This document shows positions 24,432 through 36,559 of a stretch of 64,000 bases of DNA, in pieces. Numbering within the stretch: position 1 is the stretch's first letter; each line of letters opens with the position of its first letter. The stretch lies in NCBI RefSeq assembly GCF_032452875.1, contig NC_083879.1, positions 86,499,572 to 86,563,571 on the forward strand. Direction: 5' to 3'. The position numbers were made by a program, and so were the translations under genes. The stretch comes from Bos javanicus. Taxonomy: Eukaryota; Chordata; Mammalia; Artiodactyla; Bovidae. The notes under the pieces were generated by a model that was not told where the DNA came from, did not search any database, and saw only the letters and a program-made list of their open reading frames with translations.

Positions 24432-24566
24432 CGGCTGTGTTTGTGCAGAGCTGGCAGCCGCGCTGAGCAGCCGGCCTCCAGCCTTCACTGGGTCCCAGCC
24501 CCCCGGGGAGGGACTGCCAGGGCCTTTTGTCCTGAAAGGCACTTGGTCAAAAGCCCTGAACATGGG
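24432..24566. repeat. Local duplication, copy B, fused to BovB end
   Basis: Diverged copy of 23211-23333 in the same orientation. It shares cggctgtgtttgtgcagag, gggtcccagccccccgggg and acttggtcaaa but has an extra block of about 10 bp after ctggcagc. Its left edge abuts truncated BovB sequence directly. Confidence 0.85.
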
Positions 24567-24664
24567 TTTTTATATTTATATAGTTATATTTATTTTGTAT
24601 GATGTATTATGATTATAAATAAACATTTTAAATTATTAGTTCTAATATCTATTATTGTAACTAT

Positions 24665-24884
24665 GAAAGTGAAAGTCGCTCAGTCATGTCTGACTCTTTG
24701 CAACCCCATGGACTAAGCAGTCCATGGAATTCTCTAGGCCAGAATACTGCAGTGGGTAGCCTTCCCCTTCTCCAGGAGATCTTCGAAACCCAGGTCTCCC
24801 ACATTGCAGGCGGATTCTTTACCAGCTGAGCCACCAGGGAAGCCCAAGAATACTGGAGTGGGTAACGTACCCCTTCTCAGGCGG
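24665..24884 (-). mobile_element. Bov-tA SINE with extra 5' body piece, intact TSD
   Basis: Antisense SINE from gaaagtgaaagtcgctcag to the head gagccaccagggaagccc, followed by about 40 bp (aagaatactggagtgggta and on to gcgg) that is a second, partial body copy lying upstream of the head on the - strand. The whole unit is flanked by a perfect 11-bp duplication attgtaactat at 24654-24664 and 24885-24895, so the dimer-like arrangement was inserted as one piece. Confidence 0.93.
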
Positions 24885-25256
24885 ATTGTAACTATAGATA
24901 GGTGTAAGTCACCCAAACAAGAGCTGTCTGGTGTCTCAGTCGCTGTGGAGTGTGCAAAGCTGCCCACAGGCTAAAGCATCTGAGAACTACTGCTCCCCAC
25001 CCTGAGTCGGCACCACCAAACCGCCAGTGGCGGAAAGGAGCTTATCTATGAAACAGGAACACACTCAGAGAACAGGCTTGTGGCTGCCAAGGGGAGGGAG
25101 CGGGGAGGGGTAGACGGGGGGTTTGGGGTTAGCAGATGCAAACGATCGTATACAGGACAGATAAAGAACAAGGTCCAACCGTGGAGCCCAGGGAACTGTA
25201 TTCAGCATCCTGTGATAAAGCGTAAGGGTGAAGAACATGAAAGGGAGCGGACACAC

Positions 25257-25465
25257 GGGCTTCCCGGGGAGCTCAGCGGTGAAGAACCCGCCTGCCAGTG
25301 CAGGAGACACAAGAGACGCGGGTTTGACCACCAGGTTGGGAAGATCCCCTGGATGAGGGCATGGCGACCCACGCCAGTGTTCTTGCCTGGAGAATCGCAG
25401 GGACAGAGGAGCCTGGCGGGCTGCAGTCCACGGGGTTGTAAAGAGTGGGGTGTGACTGAGCAACT
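25257..25465 (+). mobile_element. Bov-tA SINE
   Basis: Sense SINE: gggcttcccggggagctcag head, cgggtttgaccaccaggttg B-box region, and body with ttgcctggagaatcgcaggg and a tail near ctgagcaactaatgc. Confidence 0.92.
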
Positions 25466-25880
25466 AATGCTTTGACACTTTGCTCACTCATCTCGAGAGC
25501 TGTTCACCTTGTAGCTGGGTCACCGGGAGTAGACCTTCTGTAGCCCTTCCCCCACACCACGTTCTCTCTCGCTGAATGTGCCTTTTTCCTGTACGTATTT
25601 TACTTAAAATTCTCAAGGATTCAGAACGATCAGAATCTCTGTTTCCATCCTGGCCACCTGCAAAGCATTCCTTCCTTTCTCTTTTTTAAGGTCACGAGCC
25701 ATCCAAGTCATGAGCAGGAGGAGACACACAGGGCCCCTCCGCTCATGTGCCTCCAGAGGCTCCTGGACCAAGAATGAAACAACGGTATCCATCATCACCA
25801 AGAATGAAAGAATGGTATTCACCGTGCACTTGTCATGCTAAACTGTTGATCTTCTCATCAGGAATCCCTGAAGGGAATGG

Positions 25881-26391
25881 GTCAACCTAGACAGCATATT
25901 AAAAAGCAGAGACATTACTTTGCCAACAAAGATCTGTCTAGTCAAGGCTATGGTTTCTCCTGTGGTCATGTATGGATGTGAGAGTTGGACTGTGAAGAAA
26001 GCTGAGCAATGAAGAATTGATGCTCTTAAACTGTGGTGTTGGGGAAGACTCTTGAGAGTCCCTTGGACTGCAAGGAGATCCAACTAGTCCATCCTAAAGG
26101 AGATCAGTCCTAAGTGTTCATTAGAAGGACTGATGCTGAAGCTGAAACTCCAATACTTTGGCCACCTGATGCAAAGAGCTGAATCATTGGAAAAGACTCT
26201 GATGCTGGGAGGGATTGAGGGCAGGAGGAGAAGGGGACGACAGAGGATGAGATGGCTGGATGGCATCACTGACTCGATGGACATGAGTCTGAGTGAACTC
26301 TGGGAGTTGGTGATGGACAGGGAGGCCTGGCGTGCTGAGATTCATGGGGTTGCAAAGAGTTGGACACGACTGAGTGACTGGACTGAACTGA
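25881..26391 (+). mobile_element. BovB 3' fragment
   Basis: About 510 bp of the BovB 3' part in sense orientation, from the caacctagacagcatatt block through the tggatgtgagagttggact block to the terminus actggactgaactga. Conceptual coding text is interrupted by stops (for example after the AEQ codons near 26005), so it is dead. Confidence 0.95.
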
Positions 26392-26849
26392 GGGGGTCAC
26401 TTTGGCGAGGTGGCCCCTGCAGGTGAGCCCACGGAGGCCGGGGGGCGGGGTTCTGGGCAGACATGCAGCGTCCCTCAGGACAGTGTCCCCAGCAGGCTCC
26501 ACACATACAGGCCCCCGGGAGCCTGCCTGCCCCCGAGCGGGCACCGTTCCCACATCCCAGAGGGAAATGAGCACAGACGTTTGGAAACCAGGTGCCGTTG
26601 GGACCGGGCCTCCGCCAGGCTGTCCCAGGGATGCCTGAGCTCCATCGTCACTCCGGGGGCTCCAGGCCGAGACCAGCCCAGGGCTGTCTGGGACCCAGGG
26701 CTCTCAGAGGCCCCGGGACCAGGCTGTCTGCAGACCTAGCTGCCCCCAGGGATGCTGGAGGCCCATGCCCTCTGGCGGCCCAGCTGCCCTCTCATCCCTC
26801 ATCAGAGGCTGCAGGGAAACCGCTTTGCGTGAGGCAGGCGAGAGGCAAT

Positions 26850-27130
26850 TCCCTGTGATTGATAGCACTAAATATGAAACCGCATGTACCTTATCCTCGG
26901 AGCGGGGGATCAGAGGCTCATTGTTAGTGGGGAGATGAATGGAACTTGAGATAACCTTGGCAAATTAGGCGCATGTTAGCGTCAGGCTTTGTCACTGAGC
27001 AGGCTATAAATTACAGGCATATTGTAAGTCCGTAAACTCTTCTAATGAATTGAATGACAGTGGTAATTCAATGCGGGACATGCCAGCTTAACCCTTTTAA
27101 GAAATTAGCCCCAGGTCGCTACGATGGTAC
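26850..27130. promoter_or_regulatory. Candidate conserved regulatory element
   Basis: Repeat-free AT-rich block following GC-rich sequence. It carries TGATTGAT (26856-26863, PBX/HOX-type), several TAAT words around 27042-27066, and TGACAG (27055-27060, MEIS/TGIF-type). The sequence looks like a deeply conserved vertebrate non-coding element. That judgement is by eye only. Confidence 0.35.
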
Positions 27131-28999
27131 AAGCCATGATGCCTGCGAAGTTAGAGTCTGATACCTCCTGAGGGAGCATGGCCAGTGGATAGAACACCTG
27201 ATTCAGTGCTCCGCAGACGGAAACGCAAGTCCCAGACCCTGTGGGCAGCTATATTACTTCACAGTTCACTCTTTTAGGAGTGTTTCCTCCCGCTTGTCAT
27301 CTTCGTTACAGTCCTTTCCCCTGGAACGGTCCCACTGACTGTACGAGGGATAAGACGGGTGCGCAGTGCACTTCTGCGTGACTACTGAGCGCGTGGGGTA
27401 TCTCGTGTGCTTGGGGGTAAAGGGTCAAACACGCTAACAGAAACGGGGGCAGAGCTCCATACAAAGGCACCACGGGCGGGGTCCTGCTGCAGTAACGAAG
27501 CGGAATTTATAAAAAAAAATAAGGTGCCAAGGCAGCCCCATGCATTTCGCAGCCGTTCCTGACAGGTAGGCCGCTGGTGACAGCCACGCGGGGAGGTGGG
27601 ACACGGTTTCAGAATGTGCTGTATATTGGAGTAAAAGTTGCACGTAGAAATAGCTGACAAATCAGGGTTGATCAAAAGAAAAGTTTAAATTCGAATGGGA
27701 AAATTAAAGGTAATATGTCATGATTTAACATGTGTTGACATAGTGAAAAGCCTTCTTTCGTTCTTGTTCAGATGGAAGTAATGCAAAGCAGCACCCGCAG
27801 ATGCGATTATTGCACGACGGGCACCTCTCTGGTGCCTAGTGTCACCAAACTAAGGATTTTAAGAACAAATCGCCCCTGTCTGGGTGCCCTTTCTCTCTTA
27901 CAGAACACGGTTATCTTGTACTGTAGGTGTTCAGGGAGAATGTGCCTTTTATTTCCTTTATCTTGGGGCGAGCACTCTGCAGCTCTCCGCCACGGCGAGG
28001 AATTCCAGGCAGATTCGATGCCTGCAGCTCTTACGTGAGCAGATCCTAACTGGCGTCACTTCCTCTGCCTCCAGGAGCAGGTGTTCACGGAACACCCAGT
28101 CAAACTGAACTGAAGAACTTACGCCGCCAGGGAAAACGAGCAACAATCGTAGCTGTATTTTAATATTCCAACTGTGTCTTTACTCAGGTGGTCTTCAAGG
28201 GTCTTGACCAAAAATGTCGGATAAGAGTCTGTTTTAGTAACTTATGAACTGGGATCACTAAAGAATCTGAATCATTTGCCTAGAAATCTAACTCAGGAAA
28301 ACAAGCTATGAAGCTGCTGTTTGCTGTTATGTGAGAAACTAGAGATACGCTCTGCACTGTGGGCTTGCTGTCCTTCTCTGGGGCTGCACAGACCATTGTG
28401 TTAAACCAGACCTTCATCTTTGTCAACGGGCATCCTTTCAGGCTGTGGGCAGAGCAGATGTCTTCCTCTGGGAGGTCAGTCTTGAGGGGCACTGGCCCGG
28501 GCGCCCCACCCGGCTTCGGGCCCCTCCTGAGCGAGGCGACAGGTATGGGTCAGGGTCAGGGAGGGAGGGAGTCCTGCTTGAGGGCACCCTGGGCTTGTGG
28601 TCCCGGCTCCTGGCCGCCAGCCGTGGCGGCAGAGCCCGCGGGCACAGCTGGTGGACGTTGCTGGATCCTGTGAGTGAAGAAGTGCTGTTGCTGTTTTAGT
28701 AAACAGAGGACATGGCAGCCCTCGGGGTCACAGCCGCGAGATGGAGCCCCCAGGGCACAGGCCCAGGCCCAGGGAGGTCTTCCCACCCTCAGGAAAACGC
28801 TAAACTCCTTAACCAGGGGCGTCTGGGTTTCCTTAGTTAACAGTAACCTTCTGCCGTTCTGACCACTGGTCTGTTTCTGGAACGATACATCCGGACCCCT
28901 CCCTCGCCTGTTCCGAGGATGTCTCAGAGCCATCTGAGAGGCCTCGTCCTGGGATGCAGTCCTCAGGAAGTCCCCCACATAAAACAGGATCCTCAACTT
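27131..28999. other. Unique sequence, nothing recognised
   Basis: No gene, tandem repeat or recent ruminant element identified. The 27230-28350 part is AT-moderate, possibly with old degraded repeats. Open frames at 28280-28700 are short and unrecognised. Confidence 0.4.
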
Positions 29000-29004
29000 C
29001 TGCA

Positions 29005-29222
29005 TGCGTGCATGCCAAGTCGCTTCATTCGTGTCCAACTCTCTGTGACCCCATGGACTGTAGCTGCCGGGCTCCTCTGTCCATGGGATTCTCCAGGCCA
29101 AAATACTGGAGTGGATTGCCATGCCCACCGCCACAGGATCTTCCTGACCCAGGATAGAACTCACGTCCCTTGGGTCTCCTGCATTGGCAAGTGGATTGTT
29201 TACCACTAGCGCCACCTGGGTT
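29005..29222 (-). mobile_element. Bov-tA SINE
   Basis: Antisense SINE: ccaagtcgcttcattcgtgt at the tail side, the ccatgggattctccaggc body, and a diverged head ending accactagcgccacctggg. Confidence 0.92.
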
Positions 29223-30179
29223 GTTTTTAAAAAGAGAAAACGTTGAGTGCTTCACCCCGAAGCCCATGCACTTAGCGCCTGGCCCTCCCCCCGACCTGAC
29301 ATTTTAGACCCAGTCCTCCTGGCTCTGGCCTGCCGCGGAGGCCCACACACCTGTGGCTGACACCCCAAGGCCTTTCCCTAGGGAGCAGGCATGGGGGGCC
29401 CACAGAGCCTTCTCACCTGCTGCGGCCGCTGTGTGCAAGCGACTGCCGGGGCTGGGGGTCAGGGGACGTGGGCCCGGCTTATCTAGGGCAAACCAGTTTG
29501 AAGCCAAATATAATTGTGTAAATTGAGTCATTTCAGATTAATTCTGCTAAAACCACATCATGGAACTAGAGCATGAAACTAAACCACAGAAGAATGGTTT
29601 TCAGAAAGAAACCAAAGTCTCTCAATATTGGGTTCACACCCAGTACCAATGACCAGGCATCACAACGGGAGCTGATAAAAATGAACGCAAATACAGAGAT
29701 CAGGTACCACAATTTGAAAATAACAAAACTTCAGTGCCCCTGCTATGCAATCTGGTGGGGTGGGGAGGAACACTAACATATTCTGACTCCCGTTGGAGTC
29801 ATACTGAAAACCTCGAAAGCATATGTATTTACACCCGAGAGTGTTAGGGCAAAACTGAGAGCAACGTTAGATCTGAGCAGAGGAAGCCTAGGCGTGTGGG
29901 AGGGAGTGGAGTCAGGTTTCCTTCGCACTGAGGTCCCGTTTTCAATCCAGTTCAGCCCAAAACAGACGACAGCCGTGGAGAGGGAGCCAGCTGACCGAGC
30001 CTCCAAGTCACACCCAGAGAGCCTGCACACACGTGTATAAATCACAACGGCGAGCTGCACCTCCAGAATTCTAAGACGGGGCCAGGGTGGCGGGATGAAG
30101 TTAAGGAAACTGGCCAAAGGCAGCAACGCCTGGTCTTTAGCTGCACTGTGCGGGGTCTGGTCTCACCATCAGTCCTGGG

Positions 30180-30620
30180 CGTCCGTCCCCTGGGCCCACA
30201 GCTCGGGGCCGCCTGGCCGGGCCGGGCGAGAAGCGCCTGACGCCATCTGGGCGAGCCCAGCACCCACGTCCCCAGGGACACACCAGACTCAGCGCCTCCC
30301 GCCCTCGAGCCTCTGTCTGTCCGCCCCGGGTGGGCGCCTCTCCCAGCCTGTCGTAGGGGGAGGCCGGGGGAGGAGCCCGGGCCCCGGGAGCCCGCACAGG
30401 CCCGAGGTGGGAAGAAGCAGCCTCCAGCCGGCGCCCGCAGACGGCCCGGCCTGAGAGCCGCCCCCCGGCCCGTGTGGCCGCCCCGTGTGCGCAGCGGGCC
30501 TGGCGCTGCGGCTGCCATTGTAGAAAGTCGCTCTGACCACGCGGACCCAGGAGGGCTCCATAAGGAGTGCACACCAGGCCGGCCTTACAGCAGCGGGATC
30601 TGGGTCGCTGCCCACTACCA
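30180..30620. promoter_or_regulatory. CpG-rich island without a recognised gene
   Basis: GC- and CpG-dense sequence (ggccgggccgggcg, ccggcgcccgcagacgg, ccgccccgtgtgcgcagcgg). Overlapping long frames on the - strand are GC artefacts with no known domain. Candidate promoter for an unrecognised transcript, or simply CpG-rich distal-chromosome sequence. Confidence 0.45.
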
Positions 30621-31289
30621 CTGTCTGCCCAGGCCCAGTCTGCCCAACGATCCTGAGTCCAGAACAACCCGGACGGGACTCTCCTGGGGCCCACGTCAGG
30701 ACAAACCACAGGAAGGTCTGGATGCTTCGAATCGCCTGAACCTCCACACTCCCTGCTCGTGCTGATTCCCCTCCTGGGGGCTCAGACACCCGACACCTCA
30801 CCCCAAACCGGCCATCAGCCCGCCCCCCCACAACCCCCACCCCGGGCCCACCTGGCTGCCGTGGAGAAGGCCCACCGCCCCGCTGGTCTCCAGCACCCAG
30901 CAGTGCCCCCACCTGACTCACGACTGCTCAGCTCCGTGGGCTCCTGAAGGTGGGGCCGGCCTCCCGGCTGGCAGCCCACCTGCCCCACTCACAGACCCCC
31001 CTCCTCGAGCGGCTCCCGCCCACGGGACCTGCCCACCCCCCAGGAGCAGGGCACGCCTGCGGGGCCATCCCACGATGCTCCCAGGCCAGAGGAAGGCCAC
31101 AGGCTGCTGGGGTCAGAACAACATCCTCTTCACACCTGCGGGTGCAGAGCTCCAAAGCCCCTGCAGCTCTAAACCCCACCGCCAGCCACAGCCATGCTCA
31201 GACTGTCTCCCAACCCCTCACCACAGGCGGCAGCGCCAGCACACTGGGCTCGCTAGCCGCGCCTTTGCAGCTCCGTGTTCAGGCGTGTG

Positions 31290-31680
31290 TGTGTTTGTGG
31301 ATGACTGTGGTGAATGGGCATGGTTGTGGATGGTTGTCCAACATTGTGGACGGTGGCCATTTGTTGTGGGTGGCTGTATATGGTCGTGGATGTTGTGTAC
31401 AGTTGTCCATGGTTGTATATGGTTGTCCATCACTGTGGATGGTTGTCCTTGGTTGTGGATGGCTGTAGATGGACGTGGATGGTTGTACATGGTTATGGAT
31501 AGTTCTGAGTGACTGCAATGGTTGTGGATGGTTGTCATTGGTTGTGGATGGTTGTCCTTGGTTGGGTGTGGCTGTGGATGGCTGTGGGTGGTTCTATATG
31601 GTTGTGGAGGATGGTTCTGAGTGACTCCAATGGTTGTGGATGGTTGTCCCTGGTTGTGGACGGTGGTGGATGAGCATAGC
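31290..31680. repeat. Degenerate decamer repeat, GTGGATGGTT
   Basis: About 390 bp built from tggttgtggatggttgtcc-like 9-10 bp words with frequent substitutions (ggttgtatatgg, ggctgtggatgg). Longer blocks recur, such as gttctgagtgactgcaatgg near 31502 and gttctgagtgactccaatgg near 31614, about 110 bp apart. Confidence 0.9.
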
Positions 31681-31859
31681 GGCTGTCTGTGGCTGTTCTA
31701 ATGGTTTTGGAGTGCTCAGTTCATCTCACCAACTTCAGGTGGGTGAGTCTCCACAAACACTGCAACCCTTTGGCAGCCTCCGGGGCCACAGGCTTTGGCC
31801 CAGGACCATCTGAAAGTCGCTCCACCCCTTAAACTCCAACAGGCTCCCACGGAGGAGGT

Positions 31860-32060
31860 GCCAGTGTTTGTCCATTTAATCTTGCTCTATTACATTTTCT
31901 TTAATGCATTACATTTTGAAATATATGCTATTACTAACTAATTCCCTTTTACTACAGTTGATTTTGATTAATTTCCCGTTAAGCATAACACGGGTTTTCA
32001 GGAGCACAAGTTATTCATATTAGCAATGACTCTTATTCCAGAAAATGCAGGTTACAACCT
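31860..32060. promoter_or_regulatory. Candidate conserved AT-rich element
   Basis: About 200 bp, strongly AT-rich, repeat-free, with homeodomain- and POU-like words (taatgcattacat near 31903, ttgattaatttcc near 31966). It stands out from GC-rich surroundings. Function is inferred only. Confidence 0.3.
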
Positions 32061-34149
32061 TTTTTCTTACAAAAGGGATGGTGCTGGCTTGACTGGGTCG
32101 GGGACCGCATGGCCCCACTTGGGCGCCCCTTCGAGTCACCAGCTGATAGACTGGGCTCAGGGAGGCGGCCCTGTGGCCACTCAGTGGAAAACACACAAGC
32201 TTCCCGTGGTAAATAGGTCACCCTTCTGATAAAGCAAGCAGGCCATCTGCAGTCTGCCTCCGCCCACACCCAGAGGCTGCGCGTGTAACAGAACTACCGG
32301 AGTTCTGCACGCTGACCCGGGTGCACAGAGCCGGCCGAGAGCCGGAGCTCCGACTTCAGCATCAGCGCTTTCAGAACAAGGAGCACTCGGAGACTCGAGG
32401 CTGAGCTGGCCCAGCGCCTCTCGTCCTTGGAACCGCGCGTCTGCCAGGCATCGTGGGGACAGTTACTAAGGACGAGCCGTCTTCTTCTTAACCCCCAAAC
32501 ACTCATTGTTTTCAACCAAACGGCAACCAAAGTTTTTTTCAGATATTCTTATTAGCCTCCCCTCTTGAGGACGCTTCATCTGGAGACTTCCCTTGACTCA
32601 CCCTCTCTGAGCCGCCCCCGAGGAGCCGGGACCTTGCAGGGCCGCCCACGCTCAAGGGCGCGTGGGCGGACTCCGGGTCATGTTTTCAGAAGGAAGACTC
32701 TTGGAGCTTCCAGAAGTGAGGGCAGCGGGAGGGGACGAAGTGAGAGGCCCCAGGAGGGTGAGGAGCGTGAGAGACGCGATGGGCTCAGCTCCAGGCCCAG
32801 GGGGCGGACAGGTCACCATCCAAAAGCCACGAGCTGCTCAGCAGAGGGGACGATTTCTGCGGCCATGGGGACATGCCATCTCGCTAGCCCTTCCAGGCTC
32901 TGCACTTTCCACAAGGGCCAGGGGGAGGTCTGACCACATGAAGGAGCCCGTCTGGCCAGGCCCAGCATCCAGGGAGGGACCAGCCCCTGCAAGGGAGCCT
33001 GGAGCCTGGCCAGGGAGCAGCCGGGGGCGGGAGGGTCAGGGAGCCACAGGGAGAGGCAGAGGGCACAGCAAGTCCAGACTCTGACCCCCAGCCCCAGGGG
33101 CGGCGCCAGGCCCACCTCGGAGGGGCCTTGGAGAAGGAGCTACTGCCCTTAGAGCCGCCAGACAGGAGGCCTGAGGAAGTGACCACGACCTCTGACTCCT
33201 CCTCCACTCCCCCAGCAGGAGGACCCCGGCAACAACACCCACGCTACCCTACCCGGTATTTGATCCGCATGCCTCCCAGGGGCTGCAGGTCAGCAGGAGG
33301 GTCTCGGACGCCCAGTCAGGTGAGCTCTGTCTGGACGGTGCAGCCCCCCGGGGGCTCCCGCCCACCCCGCTGCCCCTCCACCTCTGCCCTGCTGCCCCTC
33401 CACCCCCCTGCTCTGCGTGCCTAGGCCCTGGCCCTTCCGGCCTTCCCACCCTTCTCCCCCTCCTGCTGCACCCAGAGAGGGGGTGCCCATCCAGGACCAG
33501 GCAGTGCACGGGCGGGAAGGAGCCCAGCCTCAGGTCCCCGGGGCCCGAGCTCCCCACAGCCAGCGGGCTCAGCCCGGGGGGCCCCGGGGGCGCGGGCACA
33601 GGAAGCATAACTGCAGACAAACGCATCTGAGCCTAGAGCAAGCCCTGCATTTCCTTCCCTTCAAGGGAAATTTGAAACTTCCAAGTTCAAAACAACTCCG
33701 TTGTTCAGGTTTTTATTAACTCAGACGTTGCCTCAGGATGCTAAGTCAAGGTTTTCCGCCCCGGGCCACGGGCTGTCCAAGGAGTCCGTGACCAACTGCA
33801 GAAAACGCCTGTGAGGACGCGAAGTCGAGTCCCCACCACGTAGAGCCAGGACGGCGGGAAGCGTCACTGGGCCGGGCCAGGGATCTGTCCACCTGGCTTC
33901 CCAGGCTAAGGACACGGCATCTTGCTTTTCAAGATCAAAGTTAGTTTTTAAAATTTTACTCGCTTGTTTCAAATAAAAACGTGAAGACACGTCCAAACAA
34001 CACCATTGCTTTTGAACCTGCAGTCGATCGGGACAGGTTTTGGCAGGGATCATCCAAGCCTGGCTCCGTGGCCCACAGAGTTACGTTCCCCGGTTCTGTG
34101 CGCTCCAAGAATACAGATCCAGATGCTGCATTTTCCCACCCTAGCCACC
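32061..34149. other. GC-rich unique sequence, nothing recognised
   Basis: About 2 kb of GC-rich sequence with many two-strand overlapping frames but no recognisable protein, repeat or RNA. It is moderately CpG-rich between 32280 and 32780. Confidence 0.45.
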
Positions 34150-34650
34150 AGCCGCTGGACTTTCTGTGCTTCAGCAGTGGCGCTGGCCCATGACCTGCTA
34201 AGCGCTTGGCACGAATCTGATCTCACAATAACATTAGCCCTGGATCCCTCGTCCCCGTGGAAATGATATGGCCTCTCCTCTCCACTTCCTTAATGGCTCC
34301 TCCACAACAAAGCCGCAATTGAATGACCAACCTGGCCATCAATGAGATTTGGAATTAGATGTACCGAGTGTAAATCAATAGAAAAGAAATCAAAACTAAA
34401 AGGCCAGGATTATTTTGCCGCTCACTTTGTGCAAAACAACTTTGCATTGAACCCCGAGGCCACCTGGAGACTCCAGGACAAGTCTGCATGCTGGCTCGGC
34501 CACTAATGTACTGAAGAAGATTTTATGAGCAGACTCAATGACAGGTCTATTACAATGGGATCATAAATCTGGCCGGTTCACCTCCAAGAGCAACTAGATA
34601 ACAAAATTAGACAATTCAAGATTCCAAGTGTTCGATTCTAAATTGAAAGG
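34150..34650. promoter_or_regulatory. Candidate conserved enhancer with SOX/POU-type motifs
   Basis: About 500 bp without any identifiable repeat, AT-rich between GC-rich blocks. It contains AACAAAG (34306-34312), TTTGCAT (34441-34447), TGACAGGT (34539-34546) and ACAATGG (34552-34558), plus several ATTA words. This mix of SOX, POU and MEIS/TGIF-type words is typical of neural developmental enhancers. The link to SOX1 comes from remembered human gene order. Confidence 0.4.
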
Positions 34651-36559
34651 GACGATGCCCTTGGAAGGATCTCAGCTGTGTCTCCTGGGTTCCTGACTTG
34701 GATTTCCATGGAATTTCATGTTCCTGGGAATTTTAAATGCATCGCTTTCTCGATTCTATGGGGGTAGGGGTAGGGGTGGGAGGGGGTGGCATGCGAGGAA
34801 GCCCTCCAAGCATATGCATCGTGAGGACCTTTGGCAGCTTCCTCCCTCCGGGACAGGCGGCCCAGAGCGCCGGCCCTCCCCCAGCAGACCACACCAGGTA
34901 GGGTCCTTCCGTCGTCTCTGGTGCCCACCCCGGGCCTGCATCTTCAGACTTGCCTTTATCGCGTTGGGAAAGCCATTTTCCAACCCACTCAGCTCTTGGA
35001 TATCAACAGCCGATAAATGATTAACAGGCTACCCCTTCCAGAAGCGTTTCATGTGACGTGGTACCCCCATAGCATACTACTTTAAGCAGAGGAAGAACTC
35101 TCTAACGGTGAAAATTCAACCACCTGAGCCAATAAGAAAACGGTTTGTACCTTTGCGGTTGGAAGGAGCTGCGTACTGTGTCGCCATCTACAGTTGGGTC
35201 TGGGAACTGCGGGTCCCTGTGGCGTTTCCACGGCGGTCAGCGGGGCGGGGCCGAGCACAGCTATTGCCCTGTCCTGAACTCGCGTCCGTCAAGAGAGCCG
35301 TCTCTCCCGCACCCTTCCTTCTAGTCCCAGCGCACGGGGGCTTTCATCTATCCTGCATCTTGTGAAGAACATGGGTGCTCACAGCGGAGCGTGAACGCTG
35401 GAGGGCGGGTGCTGGGGGCGGAGGATTTCGGGTGAGAGGAGCAGCAGACGCAGCGGGGTCTGCGCTGTGCTGGGTCAGCAAACGAGAAAGCGGTTTCCAC
35501 CCATTCGTCCCTGCAGCGTCTCACGGCAGGCAGAGTGAGCTTTTCTGCTCAGGTGATCTTACCTGGAAAGCACCAGAGTGACAGAAAGAGATCTTAGCAC
35601 TTTAAAGAAGAAAAATAACAAATTCGACCTCTTTTCTGGAATCTCTGAGGTCTGGGACGCACTGACCTACGTGAAGAATAGAAGAGAGAATTTCTCTGGG
35701 AAAACATGGGAGAATTGAAACAAAACATAAAATGGTGTTAAAAAAGAAAAAAGTGTGTGTGTGTGTATTTAACAAATAAACACATGACCAATCTGCGTGT
35801 TTTGAAATAGAGCTCCCTATTTCTATTTTGCAAGTGAGATTCTCTCTGTGCCCAGACAGCAGTAACTGATAACCTGTGATATTTCTCCAAGAATGATTTC
35901 AGGTTAAAAAAAAAAATGTTCCATGTTAAGCTGACATTCTCACCAAATGTACAATTTTACTGCCAGTTCACACGTTCAGCCAAAATTCCCTGGAGTTAAT
36001 TATACATTATCTGCACACGTGTGTACACATTCAGTCTCTTCATATCTGTACACATTTTCTAGCACTTCTGCTCTGATTCGTAAAGAACCTTGACTGATTC
36101 ACTTTAGCCCAGAGCTAATCCTACACCGTAGGGCTAAGTATAAAGCAAGTGACATTCTCAAACGGGTGACAAACATGAGAAGGCTGGGACCGTTAAGTGC
36201 TCGTTAGCTGCGTGTTGTCACATTAACTACGGGGTGTAGCACCAATTTTCTCTTCTTTGTCATGAGCCAACACTCTCCCCTTTCACGGAGCAAGTCTCCT
36301 TGCGATGCCATGCCCCGCGCACGCCCGGCTTCAGCTGCGTGCGTGTGGGGTCCTCTGGGCCTTATTTCCTTCACCACAATGTTAGCGGACCACCGGCAGA
36401 AAGCTGCCCACCCCACGTGTGCTGGTCACAGATGAGTGACTGAAATGGTCAAGTATCAGAAAGGAAATCTAGCCACGCTACCACTCAGTCCACACAGCGC
36501 CCACAGCCACAGCCGTGGACACTGGTTTTATTTCAAGTTGCGACTTTAGGATCTTTTTG
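34651..36559. other. Unique sequence, nothing recognised
   Basis: Mixed composition with an AT-rich part from about 35590 to 36180 and a short (TG)n at about 35752-35766. No gene or young repeat identified. Confidence 0.4.
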
